Source: Taxillus chinensis (taxonomy: Eukaryota; Streptophyta; Magnoliopsida; Santalales; Loranthaceae). From it: a DNA stretch of 64,000 bases. A program made the position numbers and the translations under genes. The notes under the pieces are model-generated. The model did no database searches. It was not told the origin of the DNA and saw nothing but the letters and a program-made list of their open reading frames with translations. Shown piece by piece: positions 55,200-64,000 of this stretch. The stretch lies in assembly GCA_023512835.1 (NCBI GenBank), contig CM042087.1, forward strand, positions 21,209,260 through 21,273,259, given 5' to 3'. Numbering within the stretch: the stretch's first letter is position 1; each line of letters opens with the position of its first letter.

Positions 55200-57724
55200 T
55201 TGTGTAAAAAGATGGCTCATGACTCTGCAAGTCATGAGCAGATGAAGATCATGTGCAGTGTTGTACAGGGAAGACGAGTAGACTGGGGAACACAGATACA
55301 CTCCATGATCAAGAGCAAGAAGGGACACTTTGGACTTCTTCTCACCAATGTCCTTAGGTTTTTGCACCCTGACGTATTCTGCAACAGGCCCTCAGTACCA
55401 CTGTCGACCAAATACATATTCAAAAGTATTTATGAGGATGGTCGGCTGGAGATCAAGTCAATGAGGAGGACTGAGTCTGGTGCAAGAAGTCGTGCAGGAG
55501 ACACAGCCAGCTCTGTACGAGCCCTAGCTCACATACCACGACAGCCGGTTCGTGTCTCATAGACTTCTAGGGGCTCCTCTGCATCCGCCGTAACAGTACA
55601 TATTACTGAAGTGGTGGAGAACATTGCCAGAACTCATCTCCCCACTGATTCTACACCTGAGGAGACCCCTACTGTCAATCTACCCAAGGATACTATAGAA
55701 GCAAGAGAACCTGCAGTTAGAGGGCAGACACCAGCACAGGAAACCCCAGAGGATAGGGGTACTGCACCTGTACTGTTGAGCACCCTTGGGGAGTTTGAGC
55801 TAGAAGATTTTTACATGGAGTATGCCAAGGCTCATATGACCCCCGCTGATTTACGAAAGGCATGGATTGCCTTTGGAAAACAGATGGTAGATAGAGACCA
55901 GCTGATTAATTGGTTGGTCGAGCAGGGCCTTGTAAGTAGAGATCCAGTGGAAGCCGTGTCAGTGGTTGCCCCATCTCCTATCATGGTGGACTCACCTGTC
56001 ACATCTACTCCACATGATGCTGAGGTGGTAGGCATTGTGGTAGAAGAGGTAACAGAAGAGGAAGACACTCCTGATGCTGCAGCTAGTGACTCCGATGCAG
56101 GAGCTGTCCCCCAAGTCCGTGAGACTGTGGAAAGGACTGAGATGGCCACACCAACTGCACATATCGTTCATCAGGTGGCCACTCAAGTGAGTGAGGAGTA
56201 CGCAGCCAATATCCCAATGGCTATTCCAATACCAGCTGCGTCTCACTCATGTTCTCTGACGGCTGAAGAAGCAGATCTTCTGGCTAGCAAGGTCATTGAG
56301 AAACTAATCTCCTCTGGCATTCTTAAGACATCAGTTTCTCAAGCCTTTGAAGAACGACTGGCTACTATGGAGTCCAGCATGGAAGAGGTACGAATGCAAG
56401 TTGAATCATCAGACCGTATCCTCGATAAGGTGTAGCAAGAAGTGTGGCCACAGATGGATTTAGACATTTGGAGGAGCACTGTGAAGACCTCATGGGAGCT
56501 TACCAAAGACAATATAAAGGACTCAGTACAACTTTGGGAGCTATTCTGTCCGAATGTCATCATCTTGCCAATGGTGAAATATCTCTAATTGTCAGAAACG
56601 CACTCCCACAGGCATCCGATCGACCTGTACCTGAGCCAGTTGATACTCCACAGCCGGCCATACCGCCTCCGAGTCACTCTCAACCTACTGCTACTTACAT
56701 GCGAGGGAGAAAGTGCGCACACAGAGCCACTGTCATCTCAGATTCTGATGATGATGATGATGTTCCCATTGCAACCCGCATAAAGAAGCAACATTCTGCT
56801 CCCTGCCAACCATCCTCTTCCACTCAGCCAGGCCCCTCCACTTCACATCCAAGTACGGCTGCGTACACTATGCCTGCTTCACCTGTCAAACCAACTGCTA
56901 CCACTACTGACCAACATCTAGCCCCACCTCGCATTGTAACTACTGGTGGCACCTCAGCTGAACTGGCTGCATTCAACACCTACATTGCTGGGGATACCAC
57001 TGCGAGGACCTGCGGCTATGAAGCCTTCTTCACTGGACCTGATCTTTGTCGACTACTCCATGACGGTGAAAAAATGGATAACCCTGAGATGACTCAGTTC
57101 ATCTTTTCCCAGAAGTCCTTTCTCGAGAAGCTACCTCTTCACATCCACCGAGATACTAGGGTAGAACTCTGTCTGCCGATCATGCAGGCTCAGCTGTTCG
57201 ATGATGCAGCGATGCTCGAGATTATACAAGGTCACAGATATGAGAATTCCTTCCGTCCCTGGGATGAGGTAAACCTTGTGCTAATTCCCTACTTGTCAAC
57301 ATCCCCGCACTGGTTTCTTCTCGACATTGACGTCAAGAACCAAAGGATCGTCATCTTCGACTCCAAACCCAGTACCTTACTACTCCATCGGCGTGAACAA
57401 CTGCGTGAATTCAATCGCGCCCTCACCCGTGTCATGCAGGGCTACTCGCATGGGTGTGGTGGTTATCATCTCTCCAAACCGATGGAAATCACACGAGTCA
57501 AACAAGGCGTTCCTGGTCAGGATGATGCTCACAGCTGTGGCTTTTATGTTTGCCATTACATCCACATCCTAACTACCAACGGGTTCCCAGCTCTCGTGCT
57601 TGAATTTGATCGTGTGAGTAGTCGAGCAGCCTCATTACACTTGACTCCTGCTCAACTCTTGTGCGAGCAAACTGCTGTTTTTCTATTCACACAGAGTGTC
57701 TTGTACGCTGAATTGAACCCATAA
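55200..57724 (+). pseudogene. Copia E ORF2, main part with Ulp1/C48-like protease
   Basis: Resumes near [12 protein letters not shown] (about 55212): RRVDWGTQIHSM and LRFLHPDVF match LPLDWGTFLFRLL and FRHLNPDHF of Copia B. TAG at 55560-55562 and a frameshift with TAG near 56433-56450 break it. Order: N-terminal domain end, acidic linker, coiled coil (LATMESSMEEVRMQVESSDRIL), a linker with the SUMO-interaction-like VISDSDDDDDV (56732-56764), then the protease domain. Catalytic-type residues: His 57308-57310 (SPHW), Asp 57359-57361 (IFDS), Gln 57518-57520 and Cys 57536-57538 (GQDDAHSCGFYVCHY). The protease half (56444-57724) is open for 426 codons. Sequence identity to B is low outside these motifs, so the two families have carried this domain for a long time. 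Confidence 0.78.
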
Positions 57725-58133
57725 CTGTCCTGTATGCTAACTCCTTGTACACTGCATTTCTTTTCTCATTATTCTGTGTACTTACTTTCCGGCAGTTATC
57801 TTGTATATATGTCTTTGCTCTGCTGCATGCTGTTCTGTGATTTATTCCATTGCTCCCCTAAGATTAGTGTTCTGGTGCTTGTTCCTCACCCCAGAAAGGG
57901 GGAGTGTCTCTCAGGGGGAGCAAGCTCGTAGGGGGAGTTATCTTTGACAGGAGCCAGCTAATGCAGACTTTATGCCTACGGGGAAGAGGAGTGTGTATGT
58001 TTGTAATTTTGATCTCCTCCACATTCTTTATATGCAAAGATATCTTCTAATTAATCTAACATTGCCCATCAAATTCGTGGTCTCAGACTTCATGTATTTA
58101 CCTGTTGTCAGCTTACATTAAATAGGGGGAGAT
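57725..58133 (+). other. Copia E 3' region with several polypurine tracts
   Basis: Non-coding. AAAGGGGGAG, CAGGGGGAG and TAGGGGGAG follow each other at 57895-57940, and AGGGGGAGA lies at 58124-58132 directly before the LTR. Multiple PPT-like boxes before the 3' LTR are a described Sirevirus feature. Confidence 0.7.
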
Positions 58134-59699
58134 TATTGGAAATATAGGATTTGATAAAGCTGCCAAAATATAGTCTAAGTCTGGAGACTCGAAGAACCAA
58201 AGGTTGTAGGGTCGAAGAGTCGAAATTCGTAGACGTGAAACTGTCATAGGACGTATTGACAAGAGACTCGTAGACTCATAGAGTCTGGAGACTCAAGGCA
58301 AAATAGTGACAGAACATTGCGACTCGTAGATCCATGGTCGAAGGTTGTAGAGTCATAGTACAAAAAAGAGAGTGTTACTGTAAGTGCCAATAAGCTCGGA
58401 GACTCGTAGAGTCGAAGAAGTGTTAAGAACAGTAACCAAAGCTAAATGGCTCGTAGACTCGTAGACTCGAAGACTCATAGAGTCCCCATAAATACGTAAG
58501 TCAATTAACAGAACTTAAATGATCACTAGACTTGAAGACTCGTAAAGTCGTAGGGAAACCTTCGAACACTGTTAAGAAAATAGGACTCGTAGACTCGTAG
58601 ATCGAAAGTCGCAGAGTCGAAGCCTTCGAACACGGTTAAGAAAACCGGACTCGTAGACTCGTAGATTGAAAGTCGTAGAGTCGAAGCCGAACACGGTTAA
58701 GAAAACTAAACTCGTAGACTCGTAGGTTGAATGTCAAAGGGTCAATACTGTAAAGACTGGCAAACAAATGAAACTGAAACTCAAGGGTCATAGAGTCGTA
58801 GACTCGTAGACTCAAGGGACATAGTTACTATAGAGAAATTGCCACACTTCCAGACTCGGAGATTGATGGCAGAGAGTTGTAGCTAAAGGGTCGTAGCTGT
58901 ACAGTAACTCAGTTTATGAGCCTCTGTAAAAGACAAAGGAAGAAAAGCGAAGTTAAAGACTCGTAAAGTCGAAGATTTTCAGACCACTTAGTCAAATATA
59001 GTAAACTGAGAGACCCGAAGATTGTAGACCCGCAGAACTAGAGTCATAGACTCGTAGCTACAATAACAGGTTGATTAGCTAAACTCGAAGAAGTCACTCT
59101 AAGTGCCATTCGAAGAGTCGCAGACTCGTAGAGTCGTAGACTCACAGAGTCGTAGACTTCAGTTAATAGAGGGACACAAAAGACTGATCCAACCTAAACT
59201 CTAGCCTCGGAAACTCAAAGATATGAGTCATAGACTCGCAGAAACGCAGTAAATCCTAAAGCAAACTCTCGCCACTTTCAACAAGTTCTAACACGAGAGA
59301 GAGAGAGACTCTGAGAGAATTTAGACAAGTGTTGTGCGCTGTCTTGAATCAAGAACAACAGCAATCTATTCGATTATTCACGAACCTTGTTATTCATCAA
59401 ATATCTAGCACTTCCATTAAGTCTTGATCTCGTGTTGTCTGTTTTCTACACTTCGATCTATCATAAACCATCTCTTTCACAACTGAGATCTATAGAGAAA
59501 AGAGCATTTACTCTTATCTCAGTTTTGTCTGATAATTCATTATCACTCACCTTATCCTTACAATACTTCTGTCATCTTCTCCATAAATACTTCCATCATA
59601 GTCATCTATAGCAGGAATCCAAACCCAGCTAACAGTCTAGCTTCCGCACACGAAGAAAGTCTATTCACCCCCCCCCTCTAGACTCACTTTGGGACCTAC
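58134..59699 (+). repeat. Copia E 3' LTR
   Basis: 1566 bp from TATTGGAAATATAGG (the usual TG changed to TA) to GGGACCTACA. It resembles the B LTR in layout (motif array, C-rich run CTATTCACCCCCCCC before the end) but not in sequence. The junction with Copia C at 59700 defines its end. Confidence 0.8.
58165..59260 (+). repeat. ACTCGTAGA motif array in the Copia E LTR
   Basis: Dozens of copies of GACTCGTAGA, GAGTCGTAG and GAGTCGAAG, many as back-to-back GACTCGTAGAGTC, which is nearly palindromic. Irregular spacing, so not a simple satellite. Confidence 0.82.
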
Positions 59700-59949
59700 A
59701 CACCTGAAGGGTGATCCTAATAGATTGACCTTGAATACCAGAGATAATCAACTGGTCATTGGAGTCAAAGTGCTCGTAGAAAGTCCGGACGTCTGAAATG
59801 AGAAGATCAGCCGGGGCAGAGACGATGTCGAGGAGGCCACTAGAGGCTAGCAAGGAGCGAACCTCGTCAAGCCAGACAGGAGGGTCGGAAATGCCGGCCC
59901 AGTCGACAAGATGGCCAGAAATAACTCCGTAGAGAGTGTGAGATGCCAT
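59700..59949 (-). pseudogene. Copia C ORF2, N-terminal fragment
   Basis: ATG at 59949 (MASHTLYGVISG). 83 codons: GHLVDWAGISDPPVWLDEVRS-type start, LLISDVRTFYEHF, IQGQSIRITLQV, then cut by Copia E. It has no frameshift here, so it shows the original reading of the N-terminal domain that is shifted in B. Confidence 0.78.
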
Positions 59950-60062
59950 TCTAATTTGAAGATTTGAGGAGAAGGAAGGAAGGTCTTTGGAGAATGGAGA
60001 GCGACGAGGGTTTAGGGCTTTGAGAAGTGAAAGCGATAACCTCACGCTCATGTGAGAGTTCA

Positions 60063-60071
60063 GTATAAATA
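60063..60071 (-). promoter_or_regulatory. TATA box upstream of Copia C ORF2
   Basis: On the minus strand TATTTATAC, about 118 bp before the ORF2 ATG, followed by AGCCCTAAACCCTCG, a telo-box-like motif. B has a TATA-like TTATAT at about the same distance and CCCTAAACC. Confidence 0.55.
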
Positions 60072-61654
60072 GGACCCGTTCCGTGGAAGCCAATGGGTCT
60101 CGGGTTTAAGCGAAATGAGTAGTGATCCGCCTGACAATCTGATGTCATTAGACTTGATGTATTAGCGCCGTCAAGTAAACTGATGATGTGGCGGCCGTGC
60201 TAACCATTCAATAATGACAGCTGTATGCATACTTCTGAGTTTTGAAAAGACAAATTACCGTGCTCGAGACGTGCATTTAATGAACCATCATTATTCCTCC
60301 TCAAAAAGACGCGATGTAAGATAATCACTTGGTTTATCGTGAATTGAGAATTCCAAGAGTCAGAAGGAATTAAACCGACTCTCATCCGGGCCAGATAATG
60401 TCCGTGTGAACTATATCCAAATGATAAACAAACTGAGTCCGTAATAAGAAAGTACTGAAGAAGTAGATTACTTTGCTATCTTGAAGTCAGAATAGAAAAG
60501 AAGTATTATAACACTTTAAATCTGAGACATCAAACTTATAGTAATGAAGTGCAAAGGAAATCTGAACCTGTAGCTTGATAAAGTTTAAACTAAAAGAACA
60601 GAAGACTTAACAGGTTGAGTTAGTATGGATATGGAACAAATGGTCTAAGTAAAAACATCATAATCCGAACTAAGAAGAAACAGAACTTATGCATATGGAA
60701 GAACAGTAATGAGACACATACATGTGAATTATGATCATTTTACTGAAGAAAATGCATATGACAAATGATAAACACATAAGTTCATTTAGATCAACATAGC
60801 GAATCCTTTATACTGACAGTGGTAGCTATGATTAATGAATTATATATGAATTTATTCAACCAAGGTTTCATGAGTGAGGGTGAAATAAAGAACACATGCT
60901 GGATAAGTAAACAGTTTGATTGTAATTGTTAAAATGCAAAAGGTGAAGAAGAAAGCCATACTATCATGCCACAATTCCGATTCAACAATGCATGTCCAGT
61001 CAGATCGATAAGTGAGAGTTTGGAGGGAGGAGTATCCGAGACATATCAGGGGTTCAGACATTTGCTCCCCCTTAGATTGTGCGATCCTCTCGAGGAAGAA
61101 CTCCCCCTCAGATAGACAGCCAGGAAAGAGGCCACGGGACATATAAGGAGGGTATTACTTGATTAATAGTTAAAGCATTTTCTCCCCCTTAGATCATGCA
61201 ATCCTCTCGATGGACATTTCCTGCTTGGAATGATTCGCGAGAAAATGCTGTCTATCCTTGATAAAACTCCACTTGCAGAGCCGATCGGACCGCAACAATG
61301 AATACATCCACCAAACATTTCGAGCTAACCCTTTTCCATTCTTCAACAATTGCATGTTAGAAATTCCATTTAAAATGAGAAATCATTAAACATGTGGTGA
61401 TGGATGAAAGAATGAATCATGAAGTCCTAAGGAGGTTTTATTCATATAATGTTAATTATGTTAGCTTTACCGCACTGCATTCTGGAGACACAAGCATCCC
61501 CTCATTATGAAAAATGAGATTAATATCAGAAGCATGAAGCAAGTTAATCAGTAAAGACTTATCAGCGTTAAGCACAGTATATGTCTTTTACTTCCAATGA
61601 ATACGCAATGCATGTTCTGAAGAAAAACCCCTGTTGAGTAATTTAAATAAGAAG
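60072..61654 (-). other. Copia C spacer between pol and ORF2
   Basis: Non-coding. Polypurine boxes (minus strand CGAGAGGATYGCAYNATCT followed by AAGGGGGAG) at 61065-61092 and 61182-61210, and a shorter one near 61101-61110, correspond to those in B. Confidence 0.72.
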
Positions 61655-63440
61655 TTATGCAGAAAAGTCAAGCATACCTTGTCTGAAGAGTAGTTCAGAG
61701 AATCTTGCATCAGGTAGGGGCTTTGTAAGTATATCTGCTAGTTGATCTTTAGTTGCAACATGTTCCAGAGATATATGCTTTTTGAGAACATGGTCGCGAA
61801 TGAAGTGATACCTGACCTCGATATGCTTAGTCTTTGGGTGCATGACAGGATTGTTGCTGATAGCAATTGCACTGATATTGTCGCAGTAGAGTGGAACAGA
61901 TGTCATGTTGAAACCGTAGTCAGTAAGTTGACTTTGTACCCAGAGAAGCTGTGCGCTGCAACTTCCAGCAGCTATATATTCCGCCCCTCAGCAGTAGAGG
62001 TCGATACGGAATTCTGCTTCTTACTAAACTATGAAATTAATCTATTTCCAAGGAACTAACACGTACCACTTGTGCTCTTCCTATCGATGCGACACCCAGC
62101 GAAGTCAGCATCTGAATATCTGGATAAGGTGAAGTTGGACTCCATTGGATACCAGAGTCCCAAATTCACGGTCCCTTTGAGACACCTTAATATCTGTTTG
62201 ACGTGAAACATATGTGACTCTTTGGGATTTGCCTGATATCTTGCACAGATGCAAGTTGCAAACATAATGTCCAGGTGACTTGTCGTAAGGTATAGCAAAG
62301 ATCCTATCATCCCTCTGTACTCAGTCACATTTACTGATTTGCCTTCCACATCGGGGTCTAACTTGGCACTGACTGGCATAGGAGTCTTGACGGGAGATAA
62401 ACCTTCCATACCAAACTTCTTGATTAAGTCACGTGTGTACTTAGCTTGGTTAAGGAAGATCCTTTCCTTCAATTGTTTGACTTCTATTCCAAGGAAGTAG
62501 GACAGTTCTCCCATCATACTCATTTCAAACTTGCCAATCATCAACTTAGCGAACTCTTCACAAAGCTTCGGATTTGATGATCCGAAAATGATATCATCTA
62601 CATATATTTGTACGATCAGAGTATGTCCTTTCTCTTTTCGTAGGAATAACGTGGTGTCTATCTTCCCTTTTTTGAAAGTTGTGAGCAAGCGGGAATTCGA
62701 CAGTGTGTCGTACCAGGCTCTTGGAGCTTGCTTCAATCCATACAAGGCTTTCCGTAGCTTGTAGACTAGATGTCCAGCCTTGGGTTCAATGAAACTTGGG
62801 TTTAATTAACATACACCTCCTCTTGAAGATCTCCATTTAGAAATGCGCTCTTGATGTCCATCTGATAAACAATGAAGTTTTCATATGAAGCACATGTCAG
62901 AAACATTCTAATTGCCTTAAGTCTTGCTACTGGAGTGAAGGTCTCATCATAGTCTATTCTTTCTTCTTGATGATAACCCTTGGCTACGAGTCTGGCTTTG
63001 TTTCGGATTACTATTCCATCCGTATCAAGCTTGTGAACACCCATTTTACTCCAATGCTTGTTGAGACTTTGGCCTTGGTACTAGTGTCCACACATTATTT
63101 CTCTTATATTGATTAAACTCTTCTTGCATGGCTTCAATCCAGTTTGAATCCTGAAGAGCTTCATCTACCACCTTTGGTTCTATTTGTGATAGAAAACATG
63201 AGTAAAGACACATGTTGGAGGTGGCTGCTCTTGTTCTTACACCAACAGTAGGGTCACCAATCACTTGATCTGAAGGGTGGTTTCTTGTCCACCTGTAGTT
63301 CTGCGCATGTGATGGTGGATCCTCGATAATTTGAAGCTCTACCAGACAAGGTGGTTCAGGTTCAGGTGCGTCTACTGGTTGAGCTTCTTTCGAGCCAAAT
63401 GTTTCTGTATTAACAGGTCTTGGAGAACTTAGAGGTTCTC
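61655..63440 (-). pseudogene. Copia C pol fragment: integrase C-terminal part, RT, RNase H
   Basis: From 63440 leftward: PSHAQNYRWTRNHPSDQVIGD linker region, RT start WIEAMQEEFNQYKRNNVW, a frameshift near 63046, [22 protein letters not shown], a stop near 62802 (after LQEEVYVN), [12 protein letters not shown], the catalytic YVDDIIF (about 62595-62615), [13 protein letters not shown], and RNase H to the stop at 61655 (LDFSA). The RNase H part at 61910-62050 is shifted. Domain order and wording match Copia B closely. Confidence 0.88.
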
Positions 63441-64000
63441 TGTCACGCCCCCAAATTTCCAACCCGAGGAAAACGGTTCGTGACTCCCCTAGACCCAACC
63501 CGGTGGGCAGGGGGTGGATGTACAAAACAAATATTCATACAGGTCAATGTATACATTCACCACTGATAATCACAAAGAGGTAAATTAAATATCTTTATTA
63601 ATCTTCAACCCATAATAAATGTTCACAACCACACATGTCTTTATTACATTCTAAATCCTTTTACAATGTCTCCCCACTGGGGTTACATCAATTTCAATAA
63701 AATAACATAATCGAAAAGAAACGATTCAGCAAATACAGTCTTCCACCTCGGGATTCCACCTAACGCCTGTAGGTTCCTAAAAGAAAACACATCACAGTAG
63801 GAGGGGTGAGCAACCACAGCTCAGTAGGGATCAAGTCTCCCCCAACCCATCCCATGCACCTATCATCTATATGTGAGCGTGCACTAGTGCAGTGACGTGA
63901 CATAGACATAACAAGGAATTCACACCACACAAACGACACAACCTTAGTCCCAGCCACACAGGCTAACACTTTAACAACCTCTCAAACAAGTGATTTAACC
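63441..64000 (-). repeat. Gypsy I LTR (F-like), partial
   Basis: Starts TGTCACGCCCCC, the reverse complement of the F LTR end, and continues in register with it (CCAACCCGAGGAAA, TCTCCCCACTGGGGTTACATCAA, TAACGCCTGTAGG, GGAGGGGTGAGCAACCACAGCTCAG). Diverged from F. Runs off the window. It marks insertion of a minus-strand relative of F into Copia C. Confidence 0.85.

Larger units (their letters stand above)
41635..55200 (+). mobile_element. Copia G: Copia fragment (LTR and gag) hosting Gypsy F
   Basis: Begins TGTTAGATTATTG at 41635, an LTR start, directly in the E ORF2 frame. After the LTR part and the F insertion it continues at 53809 with leader and gag. pol and the 3' LTR are gone: the sequence passes from gag straight back into E ORF2 at about 55190-55212, together with loss of part of ORF2. 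The LTR-to-leader boundary is not resolved. Confidence 0.65.
39864..59699 (+). mobile_element. Copia E: second Sirevirus-like family, ORF2 and 3' LTR, heavily interrupted
   Basis: Only the part from upstream of ORF2 to the 3' LTR is in the window; LTR, gag and pol of its left side lie beyond Copia A, left of the window. The right LTR end GGGACCTACA joins Copia C ORF2 exactly at 59699/59700. Copia G interrupts its ORF2 at 41634. Its ORF2 is homologous in layout to that of B and C but strongly diverged, and its LTR is unrelated in sequence to theirs apart from the C-rich end (CTATTCACCCCCCCC). Confidence 0.78.
59700..63440 (-). mobile_element. Copia C: Sirevirus-like fragment, minus strand
   Basis: Minus-strand order: integrase C-terminal linker, RT, RNase H, spacer, start of ORF2. 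Very similar to B. Interrupted by Gypsy I LTR at 63441 and by Copia E at 59699. It is the outermost host of the nest seen here. Confidence 0.88.

Overview
This is nuclear DNA of a flowering plant. The retroelement lineages (Sirevirus-like Copia, Ogre/Tat-like and chromovirus-like Gypsy, a BED-finger hAT) suggest a repeat-rich, probably eudicot, genome, but the species cannot be told. I find no intact host gene. From about 6.4 kb onward everything can be assigned to nested transposable elements, most of them broken. Names A-J and X are local labels.

Layout. 1-6404: region X, unidentified, GC-rich, no recognisable coding. 6405-39863: Copia A (minus strand, Sirevirus-like); its pol is cut off at X and its 5' LTR is split by two later insertions. 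These are Copia B (10314-27761, plus strand, TSD TATCT/CATCT) and the Ogre-like Gypsy J (28570-39828, TSD ATCAG). B carries a complete hAT element (22707-27338, 8-bp TSD) in its 3' LTR. 39864-59699: Copia E (plus strand, a second Sirevirus-like family). Its downstream ORF is interrupted by Copia G (from 41635). G's LTR holds Gypsy F (42096-53803, TSD TGTAA), and F's pol holds a fragment of a non-autonomous retrotransposon, H (46971-49687). 59700-63440: Copia C (minus strand, close to A and B), into whose downstream ORF E was inserted. 63441-64000: the LTR of another F-like Gypsy, I (minus strand), cutting C. The nesting chains are C > E > A > B > hAT and C > E > G > F > H.

How the parts work. 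The Copia elements A, B and C share a large Gag with coiled coil and two CCHC knuckles, an in-frame UAA between gag and pol, a standard PR-IN-RT-RH pol, a 1.6-kb spacer with repeated polypurine boxes, and an extra ORF ('ORF2') downstream of pol. ORF2 stands where Sireviruses usually have an env-like gene. In B, and in the diverged family E, ORF2 ends in a Ulp1/C48-type cysteine protease domain with the His-Asp-Gln-Cys residues present, and its linker carries a SUMO-interaction-like motif. TATA-like and CCCTAAACC-like elements precede the ORF2 start in several copies. This ORF2 system is the most interesting content of the window.

Other notable items are a fragment of a DUF1118/RIQ-like chloroplast-protein gene carried by the hAT element; an insertion of H that looks like double-strand-break repair (40-bp flanking duplication plus a 19-bp inverted templated filler); a J element that lost RT/RH/IN and has a scrambled 3' LTR; and dense W-box-like and other short-motif arrays in three unrelated LTR families.
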